From contig JAUIMM010000003.1 in NCBI GenBank assembly GCA_031769625.1, forward strand, positions 3,914,001-3,978,000: a stretch of 64,000 nucleotides of DNA, given 5' to 3'. Source of the DNA: Taudactylus pleione. Lineage: Eukaryota > Chordata > Amphibia > Anura > Myobatrachidae. The translations under genes and the position numbers were made by a program. Positions 1-10,889 of the stretch are shown piece by piece (position 1 is the first letter of the stretch; the number at the start of each line of letters is the position of its first letter). The notes under the pieces were generated by a model. That model ran no database searches. It was not told the DNA's origin and was given only the letters and a program-made list of their open reading frames with translations.

Positions 1-165
1 ATCCAAAGACGCTGCTGCTGTGTACACTACGTACAGATCTGTATCAGGCCCGTGGACACTGAAGGGGGGGGATGCTAGACACCCCCTAGGCATATATTTA
101 TTTTTTTTCCATTGAAAAAAATGTAAATACTTTTTTATAAACATGTTTTTGAATTAATTATATAA

Positions 166-183
166 TATATATATATATATATA
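166..183. repeat. (AT)n microsatellite
   Basis: Short AT dinucleotide run in an AT-rich stretch (about 90-260) in which no gene or element was recognised. Confidence 0.8.
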
Positions 184-302
184 TTTTATTTTATTTTTTT
201 TCAATTAATGTAATTTAAAATAAAATATAAAATTTTTGAATGTCATTTAAAAATAATCAGGTAAGTGGTTAATATACATTTTTCATTGAGACACAGAGAT
301 TG

Positions 303-780
303 TGGGCCTGATTCAGACCCGCTCGCAAGCGCATTGCGCAAGCGAGTCGATGGAGGCCCAGTGCGCACGTGCTGCGGCGGTGGGGGTCCCCAACCTCCCG
401 ATTTCACCACCCGCGGGCCACTTCGGCCCACGGGTGGAACAGTGGGACAGTACTGTCCCACTGAAATCGGGATGTTGGGGAGGGGTGCGCCGTCTATGGG
501 TGGCGCCCCTGCTCGACCGCACTGGTCGAACACCCCTAGAGCCGGCCCTGCAAAGGATAGATAACACCATCTAAAGATTGCCATATCGATCGCACCCAAG
601 CTCCAGAAAGTGTCGCTACTCGGAGCCGGGGGCCTGATTCACTACGGATCGCTATTGCGATTGAAGCTGCGATTTCGCACGCAGTTAAACTGCGATAGTA
701 TGCTAATCCATTGCGATCGCTATGCACTCGCAACACTACATAAGGACGCCCACTTTACCTTACACACATACGTAATGTTT
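303..780. mobile_element. Two partial MITE ends (GGGCCTGATTCA type)
   Basis: Two terminal motifs of the GGGCCTGATTCA type occur at about 303 and 630. Each is followed by CpG-rich sequence with 'cgctcgcaagcg' or 'gatcgctattgcg' motifs, as in complete MITEs elsewhere in this window. No matching right ends were found, so these look like truncated or nested copies. Small open frames across this stretch are read as chance. Confidence 0.4.
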
Positions 781-1543
781 AGCAAGACTGCAAAACCGTC
801 TTCGTTTCTTTTTGGGGAGCTTATTTACAAGTAGTTTGCTTTCTCCTTTTCAAGCAGGTAAGTGTAGTCATTGTCGTCAGCCCTACTTAGTAAAACTACT
901 TTTTAGTCATTGTTTCTGCACTTTTTATTTTATCTTATTTTTTTCATTTTTTCCTTTAGGAAGTCCAGAATGGAACAAATGCCCCTGGTAATACATATAT
1001 TTTTCTAGTGTAATGATGTTTTCATATCTTCATGTATTTGTAATGTGTTTTTTTTTTATCATTCATAATACCTTAAGAGTCATGTATATGATGCAACGCC
1101 CCTCCCCCCCTTTCCACCTCACAATCTCAGGCAACGTAGGCGTCCAAGGGTCCGAATTTACAGCACCCGTGTCACCCTTTTTGGAATGCCTGATGATGAG
1201 GTGCGACATCGCTTCCGCCTGCCCCCTCGTGTCATCCTGGATACTCTCCAAACAATTGAGAGTGATCTAGAGGGTCAAAGAAACATTCCTACAGCAATTC
1301 CACCACTGACATAGTTATCGGCTGTGTTACATTTTTACGCTTCAGGGTCCTTTCAGTGGGAGTGGCGGTTGGGATGTCTCAGCCGTCGTTTAGCAGGATC
1401 CTGAAGCCCATATGTACAGCAGTTCTGGCCCGCTTCAACCAGATTATTTTCATGCCTTTAGATGAGGAGATCCTAGCTGTGGTTAAGGTACGATTTCAGA
1501 GTATTGCTGGCTTCCCACATGTTATAGGGGTTGTGGATGGCAC

Positions 1544-1938
1544 CAGGGGCGTTTCTAGAGAGGAGTGGGCCCGTGTGCAGTCTCTGACGGGCCCCCTCCT
1601 CTCCGCACGGCAGCCGGCAGCGCACTGAGCTGTGCGCGGGCAGCGACAGAGTTATAGACTCTGGGCACTAGAGTGTGCCCAGAGCCTATAGTGTATGCAC
1701 AGGTCACCGGGAAAATGGCCGTGGTGGCCATTTTCCCTGTACTGCGCATGCACAAACGACGGGAAAATGGCCGCTGCGGCCATTTTCCAATCGGTTTACG
1801 GCGCCGGACCCCCGCACCGACGTGGGACTCCGGAGAGGTAAGTGATATTATGGGTGCAGGGTGTGCGGTGCGGGGCCCCCCTGGACCCAGGGGCCCGTGG
1901 TCCCCGCACACCCTGCACCCATTATAGATAGGCCCCTG
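1544..1938. mobile_element. hAT-type non-autonomous element in the transposase
   Basis: This 395-bp insertion has ends CAGGGGCGTTTCTAGA and a matching inverted right end (tatagataggcccctg). It is flanked by perfect 8-bp duplications GATGGCAC (1536-1543 and 1939-1946), the hAT signature. It interrupts the transposase just after the VVDGT motif. A related copy is at 15137-15497. Confidence 0.9.
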
Positions 1939-2345
1939 GATGGCACAGGAACAGGAAACATTTCCATTCATTAAATGTGATGGTGGTCTGTGGTCCATCC
2001 CTCCAGATTCTTTCCCTGAATGCCAATTATCCGGGGTGCTCCCATGATGCATATTTGTTACGGCAATCAGGGATCTGGGATTTCCCCCCTTACATTTGAA
2101 CAATCATTATTTATTTTTCTTCTGTTTTCGTTTTTCCACAGGAGACAGTGCCTACCCCTGTCGCCTATGGATACTTACGCCTTTTGCACCACTCACACCA
2201 GGTGCAGAATCTGAATATAATACCGCACATACCACAACCAGAAGCATAATTGAGTGTTGTCTTTTGCCTTTTGAAAGGCTGATTTAGGTGTTTGGATCGT
2301 TCTGGTGGCGCACTCATGTATGCGCTGGAAACGGTGAGTCAGATT

Positions 2346-2559
2346 CAGGGCCGCCAAGAGCCGTGGCTGGCCCGTGTGACAGGGGGCGTGGCCTAATCAC
2401 GGGAGGCGTGGCCACGTCCCCTTAGGAAAAAAACACCGAAAAAAAAAACATTTTAGCAGCGCCGCTTCACTGGGAGGGGGGCACTGTGAGCCCCTCAGCC
2501 CGGCGCACAGCCCATGGGGGCACGATTTGTACCTGCCACCCCCCCTCTCGGCGCCCCTG
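2346..2559. mobile_element. hAT-type MITE in the transposase C-terminal part
   Basis: This 214-bp insertion begins CAGGGCCGCCA and ends GGCGCCCCTG. Perfect 8-bp duplications GTCAGATT lie at 2338-2345 and 2560-2567. It splits the transposase between the IIE region and the VFHNIAIRRHVP tail. Confidence 0.85.
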
Positions 2560-2699
2560 GTCAGATTGTTGCCCCGTGTGGCGTGTTTCACAATATTGCT
2601 ATTAGGAGACATGTGCCATGGGATGGGGAGGACCAGATGCCTGAGATTGAGGAGGGAAGGGCACAACAGTACAATGTGGGTGAGCACAGTAGACAATAG

Positions 2700-3136
2700 A
2701 ATCTTCAGGTATGATTTTTGATATTTGGTCAATTAAAGCTGCATCATCCCTTTGTTGTTTTTTAAAACACTTTTAAAATCTGCCTTTTCTTTTTTTGAAA
2801 CAAAATTCCATCCCCCCCCCATAAAAGGAACAATTACAGACCAGTAAACCGGTGTGCGTGCGCAGGAAAAATTAAGGAACCCCCCACTCCCCTGTAGCAA
2901 CATGCATACGCTGAAGTATTTGCGTCCATACTCACTGCGTCAGAATGGACAGGCAGATGGTAAGGCACCTGTAAATGTGGCAGGAGTGGTGATGGGAAAT
3001 ATGGGAAACAGGGCGCAGTAGATATTCCAAAGAGCACCCGTGAATTTTGTAGTCAGCCATATTCATGTAAACAGCCAATCAGAAAGCACCTGAGCCTTTA
3101 TAACGTATGCATACTGTAATAGTCACCATTGCTATC
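2700..3136. other. Inter-ORF region of the Harbinger element
   Basis: No further coding domain was recognised here. The stretch separates the transposase remnant from the Myb-like ORF, which lies on the same strand. Both ORFs of a Harbinger transposon often sit head-to-tail in this way. Confidence 0.4.
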
Positions 3137-3933
3137 ATGAGAGCTGCATGTTTCAGTTGCCGTGAACTGAGGGGGTCATTCAGAGCCGCTCGCGAGCGCA
3201 GGACGCTCGCAAGCGGGTCGATGTTGCCCCACTGCGCATGCGCACGACGGAGGGAGCTCAGTCGTGCGCATGCGCGAGACCCGGATAGCGACGGGCTCTC
3301 CGTCGCTCCGGGTGTCTCACCAAAGGGGGCGTGCTGTCAATGTTGATTGACAGCACGCCCCCTTTGGTGGGCGTGCCGGGGGCGTGGCTGCCAGACAGAG
3401 GCGTTCCCATGGGAACGCCTACTGTCTGAAGCCGGCCCCACTGACATCACTAGTGATGTCAGTGGGAGTGATTTTGGCTCTGATAGAGCCAAAATCACTC
3501 CAGGGCTTGCGGCAGCGAGACCCTACCGCAGGGTCTCCGTCGCAAGCCCGATGGTCGCAATGGTCTTGACCATCGCGACCATCATCATGGACGCTCGCAT
3601 AAGCTGTGGGTGGTCACCCACAGCTATGCGAGCGGCAAGGAGGCCGCTCCATTTTTATGGAGGAGGGCACTGATTCAGAGCGAGCGCTCTGGTCAGAGCG
3701 TTCAGCTCTGAATCAGGCCCTGAGCGTTCTGACCCAGGTCATGGATCGCAGGTGGGAACATGCGGCACCCTATGTGGGTAACCATGTAAAGTTAGCAGCT
3801 TAGGCTGAGGTGCGGACACGCCTCCGCAGGTTCGGCTGCAGGCGTGCCATAGTGCAGCTAGAGAGGCACTGGTCAGACCTGTGGCACCGCCAGCCAGAAC
3901 TGCTAGCCCAATTATGGGCCATCATCCTGCGCA
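3137..3933 (+). pseudogene. Harbinger Myb/SANT-like ORF, first recognised exon (split by a MITE)
   Basis: The reading runs from ATG 3137 through FSCRELSVLTQVMDRRWE. It is cut after base 3170 by a 550-bp MITE and resumes at 3724. Removing the insert and one TGA duplication restores the frame exactly (CTG-AGC-GTT). Downstream residues RLRRFGCRRAIVQLERHW and SDLWHRQPELLAQLW have the Trp/Arg pattern of Myb/SANT-type DNA-binding proteins that accompany Harbinger transposases. An in-frame TAG lies near 3800, and a GTGAGT donor follows at 3934. The assignment rests on position next to the transposase and on residue pattern, not on a database match. Later exons are proposed at about 5271-7480 and 10890-11005. 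Confidence 0.65.
3171..3720. mobile_element. 550-bp MITE (GGGGGTCATTCAGA ends)
   Basis: The terminal motif GGGGGTCATTCAGAGCCG pairs with an inverted end ctctgaatcaggccc. Target duplications are TGA at 3168-3170 and 3721-3723. The interior holds several perfect hairpins, for example around 3320-3368 and 3430-3500. The same family recurs at 30374-30890. Open frames within it are palindrome by-products. Confidence 0.9.
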
Positions 3934-4257
3934 GTGAGTATGCATAAGTATAAGTATGCCTGTACGTGTGAGTTGTGTATGCATGTGGCTGCTAATGTAT
4001 GTGAGCACTTCGCGTGCGGACTGCAGTATGCTACTAAATGCCCAAGTTTGCTGATGGAACTGTGTGTCAGTTTGGTGCTTCCATTTTAATTCTGTGGCCA
4101 TTTTGATCCTGTTAGAAGTGCTGTACTGTGTAGTCCAAGTGCATTTTGGGCTATATCACATTAGTGACAGCTATAATAGGCAGTAAGATTTGTTGTGTAT
4201 GTGTGTGTGTGTCTTTCTATAAAAAATCATGATCAGAATGACATTTGACAATTTATT

Positions 4258-4262
<5 letters not shown>

Positions 4263-4290
<28 letters not shown>
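4263..4290. repeat. (AT)n microsatellite
   Basis: Simple AT run bordering the block that starts at 4291. Confidence 0.85.
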
Positions 4291-4293
<3 letters not shown>

Positions 4294-4880
4294 GGCAGTG
4301 TCACCAGAGGTTGCACTGGTGAGCAGCAGATTCTGTGTGGGGCAGGGGAGATTCGCCCACACAGACTACAGAAGCATTGTGGAAAGTTGTGTAAGGGCTG
4401 CCTTGTGAATAGAGCTCAGGTGTGGGCTGATGTGAAGGCAGACCGGTCAGGCTGCTGTTGGAAACAGTCCACGTGGCACTGTGGCAGCCAGAGAGCCCAG
4501 TGAAGCTAAGCGAGCCATTGGGTGGCCAGAAGGCCTGTGTCCGAATCTTGCAGGAGGCTCTCAGTCTGTGTGACATTGAGGCAGTGAAGCTGCAGGCCAG
4601 GAGGCCCGATCCAGTCCTGCATGTGGCAGGGAGGACCACAATCTCAGAGACTGTGTTGGCAACCTAGCTGCTCCCTTATAGAGAGGGTTGAAGAAGTGAG
4701 TTAGTCGCCCCAAACAGGGGCTAGGTTTGTTTGTTATCTTCTGTTTCCTGTTTTCATATGCTGGCAGTAAAGCATCACCTTCTTTATTTTCACCTGAAAG
4801 GTGTGTGTGGACCCTCATTAAGCACCTAATCACTGTGCCCATTCGCCCTCTGTCGAGCTAATTAACCCCAAGACATCACA
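4291..4880 (+). mobile_element. Possible solo LTR or other unidentified repeat
   Basis: This block is of moderate GC, starts tgtggcagtg, has no coding capacity, and contains a cagtaaagcatcacc motif resembling a polyadenylation region near its right part. Length and layout fit a solo LTR, but no target duplication or second copy is visible. It could equally be an ancient interspersed repeat. Confidence 0.25.
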
Positions 4881-4989
4881 ATATATACTAGCAAAATAAA
4901 ATATTATATACACATATATATGTTAAAACACTTATATTTACTTTGTAATCATGTCCAATGTTGTTTTTGATTTTTATTTTGTGTAATTT

Positions 4990-5270
4990 ATTTAATATGT
5001 AAGCTCTTACGAGCAGGGCCTCTACCCTCTTGTGCTTCTCCTTACTTTACTTTCACCTACTTCTTACCCCCCACCATGGCACCTAACACTTGGTTGCTTA
5101 CGCTCTGTTGCATATCTAGGTGTTATGGTCACTTATGTATCAATGTATATTATCCATGTCCTTGTCCTATTTTTTACTGTAAGTTCGTTGTCAAATTATT
5201 TGTTTATGTACTTTGTAAGGCGCTGCAGAACACTTATGGCGCCATATAAATAAACGATAATAATAATAAT
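4990..5270 (+). mobile_element. LINE 3' end (L2/CR1-like tail)
   Basis: The sequence from 'taagctcttacgagcagggcc' to 'tgtaaggcgctgcagaacac', followed by 'tataaataaacgataataataataat', is the typical 3'UTR and short-repeat tail of L2/CR1-type LINEs in vertebrates. No ORF is left, so this is a 5'-truncated insertion. Its tail abuts the Pro/Ser-rich exon that follows. Confidence 0.6.
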
Positions 5271-7480
5271 AGAACAACAGCGAGCAAGTAGACAAAGACG
5301 CCAGAGAGCACAAGTCCAATTATCCCCCTCCCTCCACCCTCTCCATCCCCTGCCCAACATCCTTCCCCTAGCCACTCCCTCTCACCTGCCCAACCTCCCT
5401 CCCCTAGCCACTCCCTCTCACCTGCCCAACCTCCTTCCCCTAGCCACTCCCTCACCTGTCCAACCTTCCCCTAGCCACTCCCTCTCACCTGCCCAACCTC
5501 CTTCCCCTAGCCACTCCCTCTCACCTGCCCAACCTCCTTCCCCTAGCCACTCCCTCTCACCTGCCCAACCTCCTTCCCCTAGCCACTCCTCACCTGCCCA
5601 ACCTCCTTCCCCTAACCACTCCCTCTCACCTGCCCAACCTCCTTCCCCTAGCCACTCCCTCTCACCTGCCCAACCTCCTTTCCCTAGCCACTCCCTCTCA
5701 CCTGCCCAACCTCCTTCCCCTAGCCACCCTCTCCAATGCCCAACCTCCTTCCCCTAGCCACCCTCTCCAATGCCCAACCTCTTTCCCCTAGCCACTCCCT
5801 CTCATCTGCCCAACCTCCTTCCCCTAGCCACTCCCTCTCACCGGCCCAACCTCCTTCTCCTAGCTACTCCCTCTCACCTGCCCAACCTCCTTCCCCTAGC
5901 CACTCCCTCTCACCGGCCCAACCTTCTTCTCCTAGCCACTCTCTCTCACCTCCCCAACCTCCTTCCCCTAGCCACTCCCTCTCACCGGCCCAACCTCCTT
6001 CTCCTAGCTACTCCCTCTAACCTGCCCAACCTCCTTCCCCTAGCCACTCCCTCTCACCGGCCCAACCTCCTTCTCCTAGCCATTCTCTCTCATCTGCCCA
6101 ACCTCCTTCCCCTAGCCACTCCCTCTCACCTGCCCAACCTCCTTCTCCTAGCCATTCTCTCTCATCTGCCCAACCTCCTTCTCCTAGCCATTCTCTCTCA
6201 TCTGCCCAACCTCCTTCCCCTAGCCACTCCCTCTCACCTGCCCAACCTCCTTCTCCTAGCCATTCTCTCTCATCTGCCCAACCTCCTCCTAGCCATTCTC
6301 TCTCATCTGCCCAACCTCCTTCCCCTAGCCACTCCTTCTCACCTGCCCAACCTCCTTCCCCTAGCTACTCCCTCTTACCTGCCCCACCTCTTTCCCCTAG
6401 CCACTCCCTCTCACCTGCCCAACCTCCTTCCCCTAGCCACTCCCTCTCACCTGCCCAACCTCCTTCCCCTAGCCACTCCCTCTCCCCTGCCCAACCTCCT
6501 TTCCCTAGCCACTCCCTCTCACCTGCCCAACCTCCTTCCCCTAGCCACTCCCTCTCACCTGCCCAACCTCCTTCCCCTAGCCACTCTCTCTCATCTCCCC
6601 AACCTCCTTCCCCTAGCCACTCCCTCTCACCGGCCCAACCTCCTTCTCCTAGCTACTCCCTCTCACCTGCCCAACCTCCTTCCCCTAGCCACTCCCTCTC
6701 ACCGGCCCAACCTCCTTCTCCTAGCCATTCTCTCTCATCTGCCCAACCTCCTTCCCCTAGCCGCTCTCTCTCCCCTGCCCAACCTACTTCTCCTAGCCAT
6801 TCTCTCTCATCTGCCCAACCTCCTTCCCCTAGCCACTCCCTCTCACCGGCCCAACCTCCTTCTCCTAGCTACTCCCTCTCACCTGCCCAACCTCCTTCCC
6901 CTAGCCACTCCCTCTCACCTGCCCAACCTCCTTCTCCTAGCCATTCTCTCTCATCTGCCCAACCTCCTTCCCCTAGCCGCTCTCTCTCCCCTGCCCAACC
7001 TCCTTCTCCTAGCCACTCCCTCTCACCTGCCCAACCTCCTTCTCCTAGCCATTCTCTCTCATCTGCCCAACCTCCTTCCCCTAGCCGCTCTCTCTCCCCT
7101 GCCCAACCTCCTTCCCCTAGCCACTGCCTCTCACCTGCCCAACCTCCTTCTCCTAGCCATTCTCTCTCATCTGCCCAACCTCCTTCCCCTAGCCACTCCC
7201 TCTCACCTGCCCAACCTCCTTCCCCTAGCTACTCCCTCTTACCTGCCCAACCTCCTTCCCCTAGCCACTCCCTCTCACCTGCCCAACCTCCTTCCCCTAG
7301 CCACTCCCTCTCACCTGCCCAACCTCCTTCCCCTAGCCACTCCCTCTCCCCTGCCCAACCTCCTTTCCCTAGCCACCCTTTGACATGCCCCACCTCCTAC
7401 CCCTTCATCTGGCGACTCTAATTATGCCGCCTCCTCCACCCCACCACAGAGCGGCATTTGGGAGGAAGACGCTGAACAAG
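5271..7480 (+). pseudogene. Pro/Ser-rich exon of the Harbinger Myb-like ORF, expanded by a minisatellite
   Basis: The left border reads TKTPESTSPIIPLPPPSPSP, then the 12-residue repeat SPSHSLSPAQPP continues in the same frame. The right border reads SSGDSNYAASSTPPQSGIW and EEDAEQ, ending at 7480 before a GTAAAT donor. The last repeat copy lacks 2 nt; with a full-length copy the repeat frame runs directly into the right border. The exon ends in phase 1, and the next exon at 10890 supplies the two bases of a GAT codon. This argues that the array grew inside a coding exon. A stop near 5290 and the 2-nt loss show it is no longer functional. Confidence 0.55.
5330..7378. repeat. 36-bp minisatellite (about 55 copies)
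   Basis: Tandem copies of a pyrimidine-rich 36-bp unit (core ctagccactccctctcacc, then tgcccaacctccttccc). Variants include caccgg for cacctg, ctact for ccact and cattctctctcatc. Because the unit is a multiple of 3, long open frames (94 and 537 codons) run through it by repetition. Confidence 0.95.
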
Positions 7481-7950
7481 GTAAATAAAATGCAGGCACA
7501 CTTTCAAACACATGCAAAATACATGTTACATTGTAACATGTATTTTGAAGATAAAGGCCTGGATTCGGAGATGGACAGATTTGCGCAGCCGTACACATTA
7601 ATCTGAGGTTGAAGGTTGTAATCAACATTGAAACAATCACAAAAATGTATTGCAATTGTTTATCTTTTGGCCAAGCTGCCGCCATTCCTGGACATACAAA
7701 AATCTGCCTTCATTGACGCAGATCGCTTCCCTCCAGGAAAGTGGAGGCATCACACCTACATTTTTGAGAATGGGGCCCAACCAGGTCTCTACACCATGGC
7801 TTGATAATCATGCTGCGGGTTAGGCTGTCTACAAGGGAAAACTGCAGGACCCACTCTGCACAGGCACATAACGTATGTTAATTTGTCTTCCATAATGTAT
7901 GTTACTTATAATGTATCCTTGAATGAAGATACATCTCTGAATCTGGACCT
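7481..7950. other. Intron-like sequence of the Harbinger ORF
   Basis: It follows the GTAAAT donor at 7481. No domain or clear repeat was recognised before the MITE that begins near 7951. Confidence 0.3.
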
Positions 7951-9415
7951 AATGGTGGGTACAGGGCTGCCATCAGAAATTGCGGGGCCCGGTACTGACA
8001 AGATAGGCAGGGCCCCCCGGGGGTGGAGGGGGGCAGAGGTGGGCGGAGCTACACTGAGGGGATCAATTGGTGCCTTTAAGAATTCACAAACTTTGCGCTG
8101 TGGTTGTGTTAGATTGACATGCTAATATATATATATTGCACTGAAAACACTGAATCTACAGAAAAAGCTAGAAGGGTAGAACACAGGACAGGGAAGGCTA
8201 GCTGGACGGGGGGGGGGGGAGGCACAGTGTATGGAAGGCTGGCTGACTAGGGGGCACAGGGAAGGCTGGCTGGACTAGGGTGGGAGGCACAGGGCAGAGA
8301 AGGCTGACTGGACTGGGGGGGACTGGGCAGAGAAGGCTGGCTGACTAGGGAGGCATGGAAGGCTGACTGAACTAGGGGGGGGAGGTACAGGGCAGGGAAG
8401 GCTGGCTGATAATGGGGGAGACAGGGAAGGATGGCTGGACTAGGGGGCAGACAGGGAAGTCTGACTGGTGGGACAGGAAAGGCTGGCTTAACTAGTGGGT
8501 AGAAGACTTGCTGACTAGGGAAGTATAGGGAAGGCTGGCTGTCTAGGGAGAAAGAACAGGGCAGCAAAGGCTGTAACAGAGGAGGGGGGGCAAGGCAGAG
8601 AAGGCTGTCTTGAAACAGCGGGTGGACAGGGAAGGCTGGCTGCAACTGAGGGGAGAGCACATGGCAAGGTGAGGGAGTACCTGTTTTTCATGGACTTTTC
8701 TGCTGGCTGCGCTGGTGCAGCCAGCCAGGTACATTTAGCCCTGACTGCTTTTCAGAGATGGGGACCCGGGTGGCAGAGGTGCTGCAACGGCAGCCAGGAG
8801 CATCAGTGCAGGAGAGCTTTTAAACAGCTCTGACGGCATTTCAAAAGCCGGCCGTGAGCCAATCACAGCTCCCGGACCAGCAGCCAATCAGGAGCAGCCG
8901 CTCCTGTTTGGCTGCCGTTCCGCGATCGCAGGCTGGTTCGTGGCCGCAGGCGTTGAATGTATGTAGTTCTATGAACTCGCCTTGCATCCCCTGTCTGCCA
9001 GTGTGTGTAGCACTGCTGCAACCTGGGCCCCCCTCTCTATCTCTTTCCTCCGGGCCCGGGACTTGAGGCCCGGCGGTCCCCCCCTGATGGCGGCCCTGGG
9101 TGGGTACACACTACACGATATGCTCCCTGAGCGATATCGTGTAGTGTTGTCCCCGGCAGGCTGTGCTCAATGTCGATATCGTTCAGCGCCGGGCTCTCTC
9201 CCCCATTCCTTGACATGCAGCAACCTGACGAGATCGTCAGGTTGGCCTGCATGTCAGCCCGATGAATGATAATGACGAACGACCTGCGGGAACGCGCGTC
9301 GTCATTATCGTTCATCTTTTTGGGGTTAAAAATGGACGATAAAGTGGACGGCTGAACGATAACGATATCGTTATCATTCAGTCGTCCACTTTATCGCCCA
9401 GTGTGTACGCACCAT
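7951..9415. mobile_element. MITE (TGGTGGGTACACACT ends) interrupted by a hAT-type element
   Basis: The left end is at 7951-7961 and the body resumes at 9107 ('cacactacacgatatgctccctgagcgatatcgtgtagtg'-type palindromes). The right end 'cagtgtgtacgcacca' is at about 9412. Internal arms such as gaacgataacgatatcgttatc are self-complementary. Everything between 7962 and 9098 is a later insertion. Confidence 0.7.
7962..9098. mobile_element. 1,137-bp hAT-type non-autonomous element
   Basis: The ends CAGGGCTGCCATCAG and CTGATGGCGGCCCTG are inverted, with perfect 8-bp duplications GGTGGGTA at 7954-7961 and 9099-9106. No transposase is encoded. The interior carries a degenerate G-rich tandem repeat (about 8190-8660, 'ggaaggctggctgactaggg' type). 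Confidence 0.9.
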
Positions 9416-9451
9416 TAGTCTACAGTATAGTCAAACCATCATTTTATTTTA

Positions 9452-9627
9452 GGGGGGAGATTTAATAAAGCTTGGAGGGAGATAAAATTGGAGAAAAATA
9501 GCACCAACCAATCAGCTCCTAACTGTCATTTTTCAAACACAGCCTGTAAATTGACAGTTAGGGGCTGATTGGTTGGTGCTATTTATCTCCAATTTTATCT
9601 CTCTTCAAGCTTTATTAAATCTCCCCC
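9452..9627. mobile_element. Palindromic stem-loop MITE
   Basis: This is almost a perfect hairpin: gggggagatttaataaagc at the left is repeated inverted at the right, and the central arms include accaaccaatcagctcctaa and its complement. Relatives lie at 21181, 32464, 43448, 49404 and 50166. Confidence 0.85.
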
Positions 9628-9761
9628 AAAGTGTCACATTTATCACAAAGTTTCATACCTTAACAAGAATTTTTGAAATTTGTGGGGTTTGAAAATGGTA
9701 ACTCCAGATAATCTACTAGCTCTCATCTGTTTGCTTATGTAACATTTATTTAAATCACCAA

Positions 9762-10218
9762 GGGCTCCATTTAGCGCTCGCTAAAGGGGTTATACCATCT
9801 TTCTGTATTTAGTAAACAGCGGTAATCTTAGATTGCCGCTGTTTTTACAGCCAAGCTCTCGCCATCTTTCAGATGGCGAGAGCGATGCGGACCCCATTGC
9901 CGGCAACGGAGACCCGGCGGTGCCTTTCAGGCTTCAGCGAAGCTTTCCAGGTACTGCCGTGGGTCTCCGTGTCATGCACTTGTGCAGACGGACCGTCGCG
10001 CATGCGCATAACACTGGAGCCCCGTCGCTGGCAGCGTTATTCTGCCAGTAGCCCAGCGAAGGACCTCGCTGAGTATGAGGATTTTGCTGGACTTCGCCGG
10101 ACCTCGCCGGAGGGGTAAGGACAGTATTACTAAATACCAGTGGAATTTTCGTTTGCATCACAGTGATACTAAACGAAAAATTGCCACTGGTATTTCCCTT
10201 CATTTGTAAATGGAGCCC
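9762..10218. mobile_element. 457-bp MITE (GGGCTCCATTTA ends)
   Basis: GGGCTCCATTTA at the left and TAAATGGAGCCC at the right are perfect inverted repeats. 3-bp CAA duplications lie at 9759-9761 and 10219-10221. There is no coding capacity. Confidence 0.85.
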
Positions 10219-10235
10219 CAAGTTTCATGCATGCA

Positions 10236-10820
10236 GGTTTATTGCATATACTATGTGTTGTATAATTATTATAAGTTAGCTTAGTATAGTTTATAAGTGA
10301 GTATCTATTGACTATGGGCCTGATTCAGCAAGGATGGCAATTGCAAAACTGCACGCAGGCTATAGATATGTGATGTATACACGCAGGCTATAGATATGTG
10401 ATGTATGCACGCAGGCTATAGATATGTGATGTATGCACGCAGGCTATAGATATGTGATGTATGCACGCAGGCTATAGATAGATATGTGATGTGTGCACTC
10501 AGGCAGCTTTGTAATTGCGATCCGTGCTATTATGTAAATGCAGCAGGAGGTGTATGACTCCCTCTGCTGCATTTGTGATCCCAGCACTGCAACGGAGGTT
10601 GCAGGCTGGAATCACCATCGCGACCATCGGTGGTCGATGGTCGCAATGTTGGATGGTGCCGGGCCTCCGGGAAGCTGAGAAAGAGTCAGCTTACTCATGC
10701 TGGCTGGCCTGCAAGCCCAGCACACTGCGTTGATCCTGCGCTGTCCACTCCCGGAAAACAGGGCGGATACGCCCCCGTTTCCAGCAACGCACCCCCCCCG
10801 CCTTTGCACCACCCCTTGCT
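10236..10820. repeat. Copy 1 of a duplicated segment
   Basis: Nearly identical to 11050-11590, at an offset of 814 bp. It contains a GGGCCTGATTCAGC MITE start at about 10317 and a small 28-bp tandem array (about 10356-10500). The duplicated block includes about 80 bp outside the MITE, so it is a segmental duplication rather than two independent insertions. Confidence 0.8.
10356..10500. repeat. 28-bp tandem repeat, about 5 copies
   Basis: Unit cacgcaggctatagatatgt followed by gatgtatg. It is repeated with fewer copies at about 11166-11288 in the duplicated segment. Confidence 0.9.
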
Positions 10821-10889
10821 GACAAGTTTGTATTTTATTTTATTGTTTCCATTGGTACATAAAGTACTGGTTTATTTTTATAATTTCAG

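Larger units (their letters stand above)
963..2697 (+). pseudogene. PIF/Harbinger DDE transposase (HARBI1-like), broken
   Basis: Family knowledge: Harbinger transposases cut and paste DNA and need a partner Myb-like protein. Seen in order: an N-terminal Arg-rich part with FGMPDDEVRHRFRLPPRVIL (about 1165-1230); YASGSFQ; GMSQPSFSRIL; HVIGVVDGT with the first Asp (about 1518-1543); LNANYPGCSHDAYLLRQSG (about 2017-2075); GDSAYP with the second Asp (2142 onward, just after a 'ttttccacag' acceptor); IIE with the Glu (about 2246); and the VFHNIAIRRHVP tail (about 2585). It is dead: there is an in-frame TAG at 1312-1314, a frame change just before GMSQ, and insertions at 1544-1938 and 2346-2559. Short introns are implied by splice-like borders near 1010-1130 and 2080-2141. 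The order of motifs matches HARBI1-type proteins. The exact start and element ends are not resolved. Confidence 0.85.

Noticed and set aside
265..736. Overlapping frames of 66-118 codons
   Set aside because: GC-rich palindromic MITE sequence gives open frames on both strands; no motif or splice context.
5770..7383. 537-codon Leu/Pro-rich frame
   Set aside because: Repeat artefact of the 36-bp array. The frame supported by flanking exon sequence is the SPSHSLSPAQPP one, not this.
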